From Lentimicrobiaceae bacterium (GTDB taxonomy: Bacteria > Bacteroidota > Bacteroidia > Bacteroidales > F082): 64,000 nucleotides of DNA. Shown in pieces: positions 8,612-17,456 of this stretch. Each line of letters starts with the position of its first letter. Position 1 is the first letter of the stretch. The stretch covers positions 1-64,000 of the forward strand of contig SUWU01000003.1 of the NCBI GenBank assembly GCA_015061295.1, written 5' to 3'. Below the pieces are notes generated by a model. The model searched no databases. It was not told the origin of the DNA and saw only the letters and a program-made list of their open reading frames with translations. The position numbers were made by a program, and so were the translations under genes.

Positions 8612-9298
8612 TCAATAAAACTCTGGATGTAATTCTTTGAATTTTCTCTCAAATTCCCAAAATCTGTTTATGGATTTCTTTGTCCAATCTAATCTCAGCA
8701 TTTCTTTCTCTTCCTCAGTGAGATGCCAATCGATGTCGCTGTTGTGCAGACGTTGCATTAAGGTGTACATCATTAAGGCTGCAGAAACACTGATGTTATA
8801 ACTCTCTGTAAATCCATACATCGGAATTTTAACATACATATCTGCATGTTCTAAAGCATAATCGCTTAATCCAGTTTTCTCTGTCCCGAATACTATTGCA
8901 ACAGGTTGATCTAAAGGCAGTTGTTCTGGAGTATAATCGTCTTGATGAGGACAGGTAGCAACAATTTTATAACCTTTGCTATGTAAATAATCGAAAGTTT
9001 CAGGGGTGTTGAAGTCTTTCTCATTGTATTTTTTTAGGTCAAGCCATTTCACACTTCCGACAACAATATCCGGATTTACATTATAAACCCAACGGTTCTC
9101 TATGACATGAATATCTTGAACTCCATTGATGTCGCAACTTCTTAAAACAGCACTTGCATTGTGCGACTGGTATATGTCTTCTAAAACAATTGTGACATGT
9201 CTCGTCCTATAATTGAGAACTTCTTCAAATCTTTTTTTTCTTTCTTCTGTGGTAAATTGTTGTAAGAATTTATATAACTCTTTGTCTTTCGGTGACAT
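8612..9298 (-). CDS. trmH: SpoU/TrmH-family tRNA/rRNA 2'-O-methyltransferase
   Basis: This SPOUT-fold enzyme shows the three family motifs: NASAVLRSCD near residue 47, IVFGTEKTGLS near 135 and IPMYGFTESYNISVSAALMMY near 157. TrmH methylates the 2'-OH of G18 in tRNA. The C-terminal helical extension (about 185-228) fits TrmH better than the shorter TrmL. It is monocistronic, convergent with the glycan unit (20 bases apart) and has a divergent promoter region toward 9415. Confidence 0.85.
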   Translation of the reverse strand: MSPKDKELYKFLQQFTTEERKKRFEEVLNYRTRHVTIVLEDIYQSHNASAVLRSCDINGVQDIHVIENRWVYNVNPDIVVGSVKWLDLKKYNEKDFNTPETFDYLHSKGYKIVATCPHQDDYTPEQLPLDQPVAIVFGTEKTGLSDYALEHADMYVKIPMYGFTESYNISVSAALMMYTLMQRLHNSDIDWHLTEEEKEMLRLDWTKKSINRFWEFERKFKELHPEFY

Positions 9299-9341
9299 AT
9301 AAATATTTTGTTTTGTTAATTTTTACATAGAAAATAATGAG

Positions 9342-9349
9342 CAAATATA
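9342..9349 (-). promoter_or_regulatory. -7 box for trmH
   Basis: The minus strand reads TATATTTG (TAnnTTTG), 43 bases before the ATG at 9298. It lies back to back with the plus-strand promoter at 9363-9392. Confidence 0.5.
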
Positions 9350-9362
9350 TTTATTTTTTTTG

Positions 9363-9392
9363 TTGTTTTTTCAGATAAAAAAACTAAATTTG
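9363..9392 (+). promoter_or_regulatory. Promoter of the TPR protein gene
   Basis: TTG at 9363-9365, a 19-base spacer and TAAATTTG at 9385-9392 form a complete Bacteroidetes promoter, 22 bases before the ATG at 9415. Confidence 0.7.
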
Positions 9393-9414
9393 CACTTCGA
9401 AAAAAATTATTGAT

Positions 9415-10107
9415 ATGGCAAAACAAAATGTTAAGAATGAAGGTGATGAACGCCTCGAATCAATTGAAACAACTTTAAGTAAGACAGAACTCTTTATTGC
9501 TAACAATCAAAAGACTATAATCATAGTGCTTGCTGTATTGGCGATAGCAGTATTAGCAGTTTTTGGTGTTAAGAAATTTTATTTAGAACCACGCGAGAAA
9601 GAAGCACAGACAGCTATTTATCATGCTGAGCAGTATTTTGAAAACGACAATTTCGCTACAGCATTGAATGGTGATGGCAACTATCTTGGTTTTGTTGATA
9701 TCATCAATGATTTCGGTGGTACAAAAACAGCTAACTTAGCTAAATATTATGCAGGTATATGCAACCTCAACACTGGCGATTTCAATCAAGCTGTTAGTTA
9801 TCTTAAAGATTTTAAAGGTAAAGATGTATTGGTATCATCGTTAGCATTAGGTGCTTTGGCTGATGCTTATATGGAACTTGACAAAGTTGCAGAGGCAGCA
9901 GCAGCATATGAAAAAGCAGCTAACAAATCTGAGAATACTTTAACATCGCCTATGTATCTTCTTAGAGCAGGTATGGCATATGAAATGGCTGGTAACTACC
10001 AACAAGCTCTCAATGTATATAACAAGATAAAGAAAGATTATCCTACAAGCAACGAAGGTTTTAGCATTGAGAAATACATAGCAAGAGCTCAAGCAGAAAT
10101 GAAATAA
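9415..10107 (+). CDS. Single-pass membrane TPR protein (YfgM-like)
   Basis: A charged N-terminal tail (1-30) is followed by one membrane helix (about 33-52, TIIIVLAVLAIAVLAVFGV) and a periplasmic domain made of tetratricopeptide-like helices, for example YYAGICNLNTGDFNQAVSYL and AGMAYEMAGNYQQALNVYNKI. The layout resembles YfgM, the SecYEG-associated periplasmic chaperone partner, and the family is common in Bacteroidetes. The exact role is unproven. The gene stands alone between a promoter and a strong terminator. Confidence 0.75.
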   Translation: MAKQNVKNEGDERLESIETTLSKTELFIANNQKTIIIVLAVLAIAVLAVFGVKKFYLEPREKEAQTAIYHAEQYFENDNFATALNGDGNYLGFVDIINDFGGTKTANLAKYYAGICNLNTGDFNQAVSYLKDFKGKDVLVSSLALGALADAYMELDKVAEAAAAYEKAANKSENTLTSPMYLLRAGMAYEMAGNYQQALNVYNKIKKDYPTSNEGFSIEKYIARAQAEMK

Positions 10108-10128
10108 GTGTAAATGTTTATAATGACA

Positions 10129-10160
10129 ACACCCGACTCAAAAGGTCGGGTGTTTTTTTT
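10129..10160 (+). terminator. Rho-independent terminator after the TPR gene
   Basis: ACACCCGAC (10129-10137) pairs perfectly with GTCGGGTGT (10145-10153) across a 7-base loop and runs into eight T residues. Confidence 0.93.
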
Positions 10161-10174
10161 AAAATAAAATTGTG

Positions 10175-11380
10175 ATGATACAAAATGCTGAGTTAGAGGA
10201 AAAACCTAAATTATTTGCAGGCAATTATCTTAAAATATGGATTGCCAATTTTATGCTGTATTTTTCGTTCTATTTCGTCACTCCTATATTGCCGCTATAT
10301 CTAAGAGATGTCTTCGATGCAGATAAAGCAATGATAGGTCTCGTTTTGAGTGGTTATAGCATCGCCGCACTTGCAATACGTATCTTTAGTGGTTATATAG
10401 TAGATCGCTTTTCAAGAAAGAAAGTACTCCTCATCGGTTACGCTGCCTTTGCTATATTCTTTGCAGGATATTATCTTACAGGATCAATAATTTTGTTTGC
10501 AGTAATAAGAACTTTACATGGAGCGCCTTTTGGATTGACATCGGTATCGAGTAGCACTGTGGCAATAGACGTGCTTCCTTCTCAAAGAAGAGGCGAAGGC
10601 ATAGGATATTGGGGACTTAGCAACAACTTTGCAATGGCGATAGGACCAAGTCTTAGTTTGTGGATCTTCACTCTTTTCAACAATTATAACATATTGTTTA
10701 CTATATCTCTGATATTCGCATTGATCGGACTTATCATCAATACTACGGTAGAATGCAAATATCGTCCTGCTATCGTAGATAAAAAGAAAATCTCATTGGA
10801 TAGATTTGTGCTGCTCAAAGGATGGAGTCAAGGTATTTGTATCGCCTTGATAGCTTTATCATATGGCATACTCTCTACATATATCGCTATTTATAGCCAA
10901 GATGTATTGAATATCACCACAGGAACAGGGACATTTTTCATGCTCTTTGCTTTTGGATTGATAATGTCGCGTTTTGTTGGTGTACGTTCCTTGAGCAAGG
11001 GACATGTTGTCAGAAATGCCACATATGGAGTTATAATTGTCGCTATAGGCTATCTTATTTTTGCTTTATGGCAGAATCTGTACGGCTATTATATCTCAGC
11101 AGTTATTATTGGTTTTGGTCAGGCGAGTGTATATCCTGCAGTACAGACTATGTTTCTGAATATGGCGCCTAATGAACAGAGAGGAACTGCAAATTCCACG
11201 ATATTGACAAGTTGGGATTTAGGTGTTGGAATAGGAATAATAGGTGGAGGTTATGTGGCAGAACACCTCGGAGGTTATAACGCAGCATTCTTGATGTCGG
11301 CTATAACTTCTATAATATCTGTAGTGTTTTTCTTAACATATGCGAAGAATCAATACATTAAGAACAAACTCAACAAATAA
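10175..11380 (+). CDS. Major facilitator superfamily transporter
   Basis: The protein has about 402 residues and 12 predicted helices. The MFS signature after helix 2 is visible as GYIVDRFSRKKVLLIG (about residues 70-85), with the repeat-related RFVGVRSLSKGH in the second half. It resembles drug/sugar-export type (YfcJ/YwfF-like) transporters; the substrate is not predictable. GTG at 10172 and ATG at 10175 are adjacent possible starts, and I prefer the ATG. It follows the terminator directly; a near-match -7 sequence (TAAAATTG) precedes it. Confidence 0.85.
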   Translation: MIQNAELEEKPKLFAGNYLKIWIANFMLYFSFYFVTPILPLYLRDVFDADKAMIGLVLSGYSIAALAIRIFSGYIVDRFSRKKVLLIGYAAFAIFFAGYYLTGSIILFAVIRTLHGAPFGLTSVSSSTVAIDVLPSQRRGEGIGYWGLSNNFAMAIGPSLSLWIFTLFNNYNILFTISLIFALIGLIINTTVECKYRPAIVDKKKISLDRFVLLKGWSQGICIALIALSYGILSTYIAIYSQDVLNITTGTGTFFMLFAFGLIMSRFVGVRSLSKGHVVRNATYGVIIVAIGYLIFALWQNLYGYYISAVIIGFGQASVYPAVQTMFLNMAPNEQRGTANSTILTSWDLGVGIGIIGGGYVAEHLGGYNAAFLMSAITSIISVVFFLTYAKNQYIKNKLNK

Positions 11381-11408
11381 TACATGATATAAACGTTAAG
11401 TTTTTTAT

Positions 11409-11416
11409 TACATTTG
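11409..11416 (+). promoter_or_regulatory. -7 box for fmt
   Basis: TACATTTG fits TAnnTTTG, 19 bases before the fmt ATG. No good TTG is present at the ideal -33 distance. Confidence 0.55.
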
Positions 11417-11435
11417 CAAATAAAAATTAGATATT

Positions 11436-12398
11436 ATGAGAATTATATATTTTGGCACTCCTGAATTTGCTTCATCACAATTAGAAGCAATAATATCTGC
11501 TGGATATGAAGTCGCTGCAGTTGTAACGGTTCCAGACAAGCCTGCCGGTAGAGGTAAGAAGATACAAAGTTCTGATGTTAAAGAGACTGCGTTAAAATAT
11601 GGATTACCAGTGTTACAGCCCGTTAGTTTAAAATCGCCGCAATTTATAGAAGAACTCTCATCTTACAATGCAGATCTGTTTGTTGTTGTGGCTTTTAGAA
11701 TGCTACCAGAAGTAGTCTGGAGTATGCCTCCTAAGGGGACTTTTAACCTTCATGCTTCTTTGTTGCCTCAATATCGTGGAGCAGCACCTATTAATCATGC
11801 TATCATCAATGGTGAAAAAGAAACAGGATTAACGACATTTCTTCTCGATAAAGAGATTGATACAGGCGAGATTATAAAACAAGAGAAAGTCGTTATAGAT
11901 GATAATGAGACCGCAGGCAGCCTTCATGATAAGTTGATGTTGCTTGGCAACCAAGTTGTTGTTGACACTATAAAGATGATAGAGAAGGGGAAAGTATGTT
12001 CTTTATCGCAAGAATTTATCATTGAGAAAGAGAATATGCAACTAAAACCAGCTCCAAAGATTTTTAAAGAAGATTGTAGGATTAATTGGTGTAAAGATGC
12101 AAAGTCGATATATGATTTCATCAGAGGCTTGTCGCCATATCCTGCTGCTCACACTCGTCTTATCTCTGAACAAGGTGATGCTATCGATGTTAAGATTTAT
12201 GAGGCAGAGATAGACAAAGAAACAAGTAACGGTGAATTATATAGTGTTGTAACTGACGGCAAATCATATCTAAAAGTGGTACTTAATGAAGCAAGTATCT
12301 CTATAAAGACGATACAGCAGGCTGGAAAAAAATCTATGTCGATAGCCGACTTCTTACGTGGTGCTCGCATGTGTGGAAAATGGAAAATAGAAATATAA
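11436..12398 (+). CDS. fmt: Methionyl-tRNA formyltransferase
   Basis: Fmt formylates Met-tRNA(fMet) using 10-formyl-tetrahydrofolate for translation initiation. The formyltransferase core is clear: FGTPEFA at the N-terminus, the folate/catalytic block with NLHASLLPQYRGAAPINHAI near residue 105, and the DTGEII segment near 145 containing the conserved aspartate. The C-terminal OB-like tRNA-binding domain occupies about 210-320. The length of 320 residues is normal. It has its own promoter and no def gene beside it. Confidence 0.96.
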   Translation: MRIIYFGTPEFASSQLEAIISAGYEVAAVVTVPDKPAGRGKKIQSSDVKETALKYGLPVLQPVSLKSPQFIEELSSYNADLFVVVAFRMLPEVVWSMPPKGTFNLHASLLPQYRGAAPINHAIINGEKETGLTTFLLDKEIDTGEIIKQEKVVIDDNETAGSLHDKLMLLGNQVVVDTIKMIEKGKVCSLSQEFIIEKENMQLKPAPKIFKEDCRINWCKDAKSIYDFIRGLSPYPAAHTRLISEQGDAIDVKIYEAEIDKETSNGELYSVVTDGKSYLKVVLNEASISIKTIQQAGKKSMSIADFLRGARMCGKWKIEI

Positions 12399-12732
12399 CG
12401 TTTTACTATTATTAACATTTTTTTTATTTTTTTTACGTATTTTTTATCTCATCAACTCCTTGTTACGTCATTTTTTATGACATAAATCGTTGTATATGAT
12501 ATAAAAAAGTAAGTATAAAGTTAAAATATTTACATTATTTTTTGTAATAGTTCGATTATTGTTTTTTATAATGTGGATGCGTGTTTTCAAAGATTTTGTA
12601 TTGCTAAATGTTTAAAAAAGAGGGCGTAAAAAAGTTTTTTTTGAAAAAAAAGTTTGTTTTTTTAAAAATTAATAATTAGATTTGTTGCTCGAAATGTTTA
12701 AGTTAAATAGTAAACCTTAAATTTTATTAAGT
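12399..12732. other. Long AT-rich intergenic region before the HU gene
   Basis: These 334 bases have no supportable ORF. They contain several T and A runs, a short inverted repeat (GTCAT at 12467-12471 with ATGAC at 12477-12481) and, at the 3' end, the HU promoter. Abundant nucleoid-protein genes often have extended AT-rich upstream DNA, so autoregulation is possible, but nothing specific can be read. Confidence 0.5.
12654..12684 (+). promoter_or_regulatory. Promoter of the HU-family gene
   Basis: TTG at 12654-12656 and TAGATTTG at 12677-12684 are separated by 20 bases. The ATG lies 48 bases downstream, giving a longer leader than most genes here. Confidence 0.65.
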
Positions 12733-13002
12733 ATGAACAAAGCAGAATTAGTAGATGTCATCGCTGGTAAAGCTGGTATGACAAAGGTAGATGCAAAGAA
12801 GGCTCTCGAAGCATTCATGGACGCAGCAGCAGAAGCATTACAAAAGGGAGATCGTATCTCATTGGTAGGTTTTGGTACATTTTCAACTATTAAACACCCT
12901 GCAAGAAAAGGTCGCAACCCACAGACAGGTAAAGAAATTATGATAGCAGAAAAGACTGTTGTTAAATTTAAAGCTGGCGCTGAACTTGCAAAAGGTTTAT
13001 AA
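12733..13002 (+). CDS. hup: HU-family DNA-binding protein
   Basis: The protein has 89 residues with the classic HU layout: N-terminal MNKAELVDVIAGKAGMTK helices, the LVGFGTF beta turn and the DNA-binding arm with the RNPQTGKE motif near residues 61-68. HU dimers bend and compact DNA. No extra domains are present, unlike many longer Bacteroides HU paralogues. It is monocistronic with its own promoter and terminator. Confidence 0.96.
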   Translation: MNKAELVDVIAGKAGMTKVDAKKALEAFMDAAAEALQKGDRISLVGFGTFSTIKHPARKGRNPQTGKEIMIAEKTVVKFKAGAELAKGL

Positions 13003-13020
13003 TAAGTATAAACAAAACAG

Positions 13021-13050
13021 AAAAAGACAACCAAAAGGTTGTCTTTTTTT
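13021..13050 (+). terminator. Terminator after the HU gene
   Basis: AAAAGACAACC pairs with GGTTGTCTTTT around an AAAA loop and is followed by a T run. The A-rich left arm gives the same structure on the minus strand, but there it lies beyond the recQ stop codon at 13058 and could serve recQ too. Confidence 0.9.
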
Positions 13051-13057
13051 ATATAAT

Positions 13058-14965
13058 TCAAATGCTTAACTTGCCTTTATCATCTTGCCTGATGATATTA
13101 TTGTCAACCATCCAACGAATAGTCTCAACAATTTTCTCTTCCTTATATGTCTTAATATTGTTTACAACTTCGTATATCGGAGCACTATTCTCCTTCAATT
13201 CGCTTATGATAATGTCGCTGATGATTTTATACTCTTTATTATCAATATCATTTCTATTCCTAGAGGAACAGACATCACATCTTCCACATGTATTCTTAAT
13301 GTTTTCTCCAAAGTATCTCAATAACTGAACACTCCTACATATCTCGTCATTGTTGACAAAATCAATTACAGATTGTAGTCGTCGGTCAGCATCTTCTTTA
13401 CGATTTTTATAGACATCTTCGGAAAGGCTGATATTGCTGATGTCAAGTCGCTCGGTAAGATAAAAAATCTGTGGTTTGTCATTACGAGGTATATATGTCA
13501 GGAAATCTAATTTCTCAAGCCTCTCAATTTGTTTGATAATCATTTCAACAGAAAGCCCTGTCTTTATCGATATTGTTTCTTCTCTTATGTTTACGAAATC
13601 TGATAATACACCAGGCAGGTTTCTCAGCATATATTTGATGATTGTATCGAATTCTTGATATTCTATCTGAAAACGATAAAGATCTTCTCTTCCAGCTTTG
13701 ATATGAATTTTAGAAGGCGAGGAGAGTGCTTCTGATGTGGCTATATAACCTTCTCTTTCCATTAGTTGTATAGTGTTGAACACTTCTAAGAGAGAGAGGT
13801 TATATGCGTTGCAAAAATCATTGATGTCGAAGTTATATGATTGGTTCTTTCCTGAGCCTATTGGTATTTGAAGATAATTTCCAAGAGCCTCGTATATCAT
13901 TCTGATTTTCTTAAGTTCAGGATATGTGTTCTTGATGTTGTCTTTAAGTCTGTCAATATCGTTTTCAGCCACAATCATAAATGCTTCAGAAGGTTGTAAG
14001 TCGCGTCCTGCGCGTCCCGCCTCTTGAAAATAAGCCTCAAGGCTATCGGGAATGTCGAGGTGAACAACGAGGCGAACATCAGGCTTGTCGATACCCATTC
14101 CAAAAGCATTTGTTGCTACTATCACTTTTATTGTTCCATTCATCCACAGTTGTTGCCTATAATCACGAGTCTTAGCGTCTAATCCTGCATGATAGAAAGA
14201 GGCGCTAATGCCTGCAGATTGTAGCCAATCAGCTATTATCTTGGTGCGCTTGCGACTTCTAACATATACAATGCCGCTGCCTTTGTCCATTCTTTTGAAG
14301 AGTCGATACATGACACCAAATTTATCTGCATCGTGTATTACGTTATATGTCACATTCTTACGTTCGTAACTTGTCTGAAAGACGTTCCTCTCCTTGAAAT
14401 TAAGACGATATTGAATATCTTCTACAACCGCAGGCGTGGCTGTAGCTGTCAGAGCCATAACAGGGGTGTTAGGTATATATTCCCGTATCTCTGCAATCTT
14501 AAGATAAGGAGGCCTGAAGTCATATCCCCATTGTGATATACAATGTGACTCATCGACAGCAAGAAGATTGACTTTCATCTTTTTTAATGCTTCAATAAAC
14601 ATGTCCGTCATGAGACGTTCCGGCGAGACATATAGAAACTTCAGCATACCAAAGACAGCTTGATTATAAACTATCTCCACCTGGTTATGGTGCATACCTG
14701 TGAATATTGCCGCTGCTGGAATACCTATATTCTTCAGATGCATCACCTGATCTTTCATCAAAGAAATGAGAGGAGTGATCACGATACATATACCTTCCAT
14801 AGTCATGGCAGGGACCTGAAAACATATCGACTTACCGCCACCTGTGGGAAGAAGAGCTAAAGTATCTTTACCTTCAACAACAGAATCAACGATGTCTTCC
14901 TGCATAGGACGAAAAGAAGGATACCCCCAATATTGTTTTAATATGTCACGCGTTAGATCACTCAT
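13058..14965 (-). CDS. recQ: RecQ-family ATP-dependent DNA helicase
   Basis: This superfamily 2 helicase unwinds 3'-tailed DNA in recombination and fork repair. Helicase motifs are clear in residues 1-345: LPTGGGKS (motif I), AVDESHCISQWGYDFRP (DEAH plus the RecQ aromatic loop), ALTATAT, and QEAGRAGRD (motif VI). Oddity: the zinc cluster (FGE... CGRCDVC) lies at about 550-566, roughly 190 residues after the helicase core, whereas canonical RecQ places it immediately after. The intervening part looks like winged-helix sequence and no HRDC domain is evident at the end. Start ATG at 14965, with a -7 box 27 bases upstream. Confidence 0.92.
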   Translation of the reverse strand: MSDLTRDILKQYWGYPSFRPMQEDIVDSVVEGKDTLALLPTGGGKSICFQVPAMTMEGICIVITPLISLMKDQVMHLKNIGIPAAAIFTGMHHNQVEIVYNQAVFGMLKFLYVSPERLMTDMFIEALKKMKVNLLAVDESHCISQWGYDFRPPYLKIAEIREYIPNTPVMALTATATPAVVEDIQYRLNFKERNVFQTSYERKNVTYNVIHDADKFGVMYRLFKRMDKGSGIVYVRSRKRTKIIADWLQSAGISASFYHAGLDAKTRDYRQQLWMNGTIKVIVATNAFGMGIDKPDVRLVVHLDIPDSLEAYFQEAGRAGRDLQPSEAFMIVAENDIDRLKDNIKNTYPELKKIRMIYEALGNYLQIPIGSGKNQSYNFDINDFCNAYNLSLLEVFNTIQLMEREGYIATSEALSSPSKIHIKAGREDLYRFQIEYQEFDTIIKYMLRNLPGVLSDFVNIREETISIKTGLSVEMIIKQIERLEKLDFLTYIPRNDKPQIFYLTERLDISNISLSEDVYKNRKEDADRRLQSVIDFVNNDEICRSVQLLRYFGENIKNTCGRCDVCSSRNRNDIDNKEYKIISDIIISELKENSAPIYEVVNNIKTYKEEKIVETIRWMVDNNIIRQDDKGKLSI

Positions 14966-14991
14966 ACTCTTTAAAGTACATCAGATGATTG

Positions 14992-14999
14992 CAAAAATA
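14992..14999 (-). promoter_or_regulatory. -7 box for recQ
   Basis: The minus strand reads TATTTTTG (TAnnTTTG), 26 bases from the recQ ATG. Confidence 0.55.
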
Positions 15000-15103
15000 A
15001 GTCTTTTATTCGATGTGATATTGTTTTTTTATGATAAAATATGACAAAAAATATCACTGTAATTAAATATTAACATAAGGACAATTTATACGTTAAAAAA
15101 TAT

Positions 15104-15111
15104 TATTTTTG
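15104..15111 (+). promoter_or_regulatory. -7 box for the NfnAB-like fusion
   Basis: TATTTTTG lies 22 bases before the ATG at 15134. It is divergent from the recQ promoter, with about 105 bases between the two -7 boxes. Confidence 0.6.
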
Positions 15112-15133
15112 CGTTTGTAAATATATCATAGAA

Positions 15134-17410
15134 ATGTTCACCATACTTAGAAAAGAAGAGTTAGCACAAGATACTTTCTTGATGGAAATTGAAGCACCTC
15201 GTTTAGCACAATCAGCTTTACCAGGACAATTTCTAATTGTTAAAATGACTGAGAAATCAGAACGTATTCCATTGACAATTAGTGATTATAATATTGAAAG
15301 AGGTACTGTCGTAATAGTTTTCAAAGCCATAGGCAGATCAACAAAGAAGATGTCGGCATATAATGCTGGCGATAAATTTGCTGATGTGGTAGGACCATTA
15401 GGAAGGCCGTCAGAGTTTGTTCATCTTAGCGACGAAGAACGTAAGAACAAAAGATATGTCTTCGTAGGTGGTGGCGTTGGCATTGCCCCGATATATCCAC
15501 AAGTCAAGTGGCTCTATGAACGCGGTGTGAAAGTTGATGTCATAGTAGGAGCAAAGACAAGAAGCCTATTAGTTTATGAAAAAGAACTCGATGCTATTTC
15601 TAATCTTTATGTCACGACTGACGATGGTTCATCACAATACAAAGGCTTAGTAACAGAGATGTTGCAACGTCTCGTCGATGAAGGAAAACAATATGATGAG
15701 GTCATCGCTATAGGTCCACTCATCATGATGAAGTTCGTCTCTCAGTTATCAAAGAAATTAGGTATTAAATGTACTGTGAGTCTCAATTCTATCATGGTCG
15801 ATGGAACAGGTATGTGTGGCGCATGTCGTGTCAATATTGGCGGTGAGACAAAATTCACATGTGTCGATGGCCCTGAGTTTGACGGCGCATTAGTCGATTT
15901 CGACAATGTTATGAAACGTCAGGCGATGTATAATAATGTTGAAGGACATAAGATTTTAGAAAGAGAAGAAAAAGAAGAAGGACATATCTGTAATATTGGC
16001 GGTATAGTAGAGGAGATGCGAGATAACAAAAAACGCGTCCCTGTCCGCGAGCAAGATCCTAAAGTCAGGGCTACAAACTTTGACGAGGTGTGTTACGGCT
16101 ACGATGCAGAAGAGGCTATCATAGAAGCTCAACGTTGCTTAAACTGCAAGAATCCTCAATGTGTGAAATCTTGTCCCGTAAATATTGAAATTCCTCAATT
16201 TGTTCATTTTGTGGCAGAAGGCAAGTTTGAAGAAGCTGCACGTGTCATCAACAGAAACTCAGCTTTGCCATCGGTATGTGGTCGCGTATGTCCTCAAGAA
16301 TCGCAATGTGAAGGTTCTTGTGTCATGGGTAAGAAATATGAACCTATTGCTATCGGCAAACTTGAACGTTTTGTTGGTGATTGGGCAAGAGATAACGATA
16401 TAGAATTTGAGAAGCCAAGTGCTAAGAATGGACATAAAATAGCAGTCGTTGGCAGCGGTCCAGCAGGTCTTACTTGTACCAAAGACCTTCTTATGATGGG
16501 ATATGATGTCACGGTATTTGAAGCGCTTCATGAGTTAGGAGGCGTGTTGTCATACGGCATCCCATCGTTCCGTCTTCCTAAAGAGACCGTTGTCCGCCAT
16601 GAAATAGAGAACCTTAAAAAACTCGGAGCTAAGTTCGAGAAAGATGTCATCATTGGTCGTACAGTAACAATCGACGACTTGATGAATAAAGAGAATTTTG
16701 AAGCTGTATTTATCGGATCAGGAGCAGGTCTTCCTAAGTTCATGAATATTCCTGGAGAGAATCTCTGCGGCGTTGTCTCTGCAAATGAATTTCTGACAAG
16801 AAACAACCTTTTATTTGCATATAAAGAAGGTTTCGAGACACCTAACTTTGTAGGCAAGAGAGTAGCTGTTGTTGGAGGTGGCAATGTGGCTATGGACGCT
16901 GCCCGTACAGCTTTACGTCTTGGCTCTGAGGTGACTATCGTATATCGTCGTTCCGAACAGGAGCTACCTGCCCGTGCTGAAGAAGTATTTCATGCAAAAG
17001 AAGAAGGCGTCATCTTTAGATTGCTGACTAATCCTAAGGAGATTTTAGGTGACGAGAATGGATGGGTCAAAGGTATGAGATGTGTGGAGATGGAACTTGG
17101 TGAACCTGATGCTTCGGGAAGAAGAAGCCCAGTGGAAAAAACTGGCTCCGACTTTATACTCGATGTAGATATGGTTATTATGTCACTCGGCACTTCTCCT
17201 AATCCATTGATATTAAGTACAACGAAGGGCTTGGAAGCCAACAGACATAAGTGCCTCATCGCCGACGAAACAACGATGCATACAACACGTAAGGGCGTCT
17301 TCGCCGGCGGCGACGCTGTAAGCGGAGCCGCAACAGTAATACTCGCTATGGGTGCTGGTAAAAAAGCAGCTAAAGGCATAGATGAATACATTAAAACAAT
17401 TAATAATTAA
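15134..17410 (+). CDS. Fused NfnA/SudB-like and GltD/NfnB-like flavoprotein oxidoreductase
   Basis: Residues 1-~280 form a ferredoxin-NADP reductase/DHOD electron-transfer subunit with an FAD/NAD-binding core (FVGGGVGIAPIYP near 112) and a C-terminal Cys cluster (DGTGMCGACRV, then FTCVDGPEF) for a [2Fe-2S] centre. Residues ~300-758 form a GltD-like subunit: N-terminal CLNCKNPQCVKSCP and CGRVCPQESQCEGSC clusters for [4Fe-4S] centres, and two dinucleotide-binding folds (VVGSGPAGL near 438; VVGGGNVAMDAA near 580). Homologous separate subunits form electron-bifurcating NfnAB or sulfide dehydrogenase SudBA. Databases often label this fusion 'DHODB NAD-binding subunit/NADPH-dependent glutamate synthase'. 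The most likely role is NAD(P)H-ferredoxin transhydrogenation. Confidence 0.85.
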   Translation: MFTILRKEELAQDTFLMEIEAPRLAQSALPGQFLIVKMTEKSERIPLTISDYNIERGTVVIVFKAIGRSTKKMSAYNAGDKFADVVGPLGRPSEFVHLSDEERKNKRYVFVGGGVGIAPIYPQVKWLYERGVKVDVIVGAKTRSLLVYEKELDAISNLYVTTDDGSSQYKGLVTEMLQRLVDEGKQYDEVIAIGPLIMMKFVSQLSKKLGIKCTVSLNSIMVDGTGMCGACRVNIGGETKFTCVDGPEFDGALVDFDNVMKRQAMYNNVEGHKILEREEKEEGHICNIGGIVEEMRDNKKRVPVREQDPKVRATNFDEVCYGYDAEEAIIEAQRCLNCKNPQCVKSCPVNIEIPQFVHFVAEGKFEEAARVINRNSALPSVCGRVCPQESQCEGSCVMGKKYEPIAIGKLERFVGDWARDNDIEFEKPSAKNGHKIAVVGSGPAGLTCTKDLLMMGYDVTVFEALHELGGVLSYGIPSFRLPKETVVRHEIENLKKLGAKFEKDVIIGRTVTIDDLMNKENFEAVFIGSGAGLPKFMNIPGENLCGVVSANEFLTRNNLLFAYKEGFETPNFVGKRVAVVGGGNVAMDAARTALRLGSEVTIVYRRSEQELPARAEEVFHAKEEGVIFRLLTNPKEILGDENGWVKGMRCVEMELGEPDASGRRSPVEKTGSDFILDVDMVIMSLGTSPNPLILSTTKGLEANRHKCLIADETTMHTTRKGVFAGGDAVSGAATVILAMGAGKKAAKGIDEYIKTINN

Positions 17411-17432
17411 CAATTAACAATTAACAGTTAAT
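17405..17432 (+). repeat. Heptamer array AATTAAC overlapping a stop codon
   Basis: Three perfect AATTAAC units (17405-17425) plus one degenerate unit follow. The first unit contains the final Asn codon and TAA stop of the oxidoreductase gene. An equivalent array in the same phase ends the OPT transporter gene at 53208. Confidence 0.8.
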
Positions 17433-17456
17433 AATTTATAATTAATACCTATAATC

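Noticed and set aside
12399-12732. Short ORF (14 codons, from about 12571) in the HU upstream region
   Set aside because: No promoter or conserved feature; length is within chance expectation for AT-rich DNA.
17405-17432. Possible CRISPR-like array
   Set aside because: Contiguous 7-base units without spacers; no cas genes anywhere in the window.
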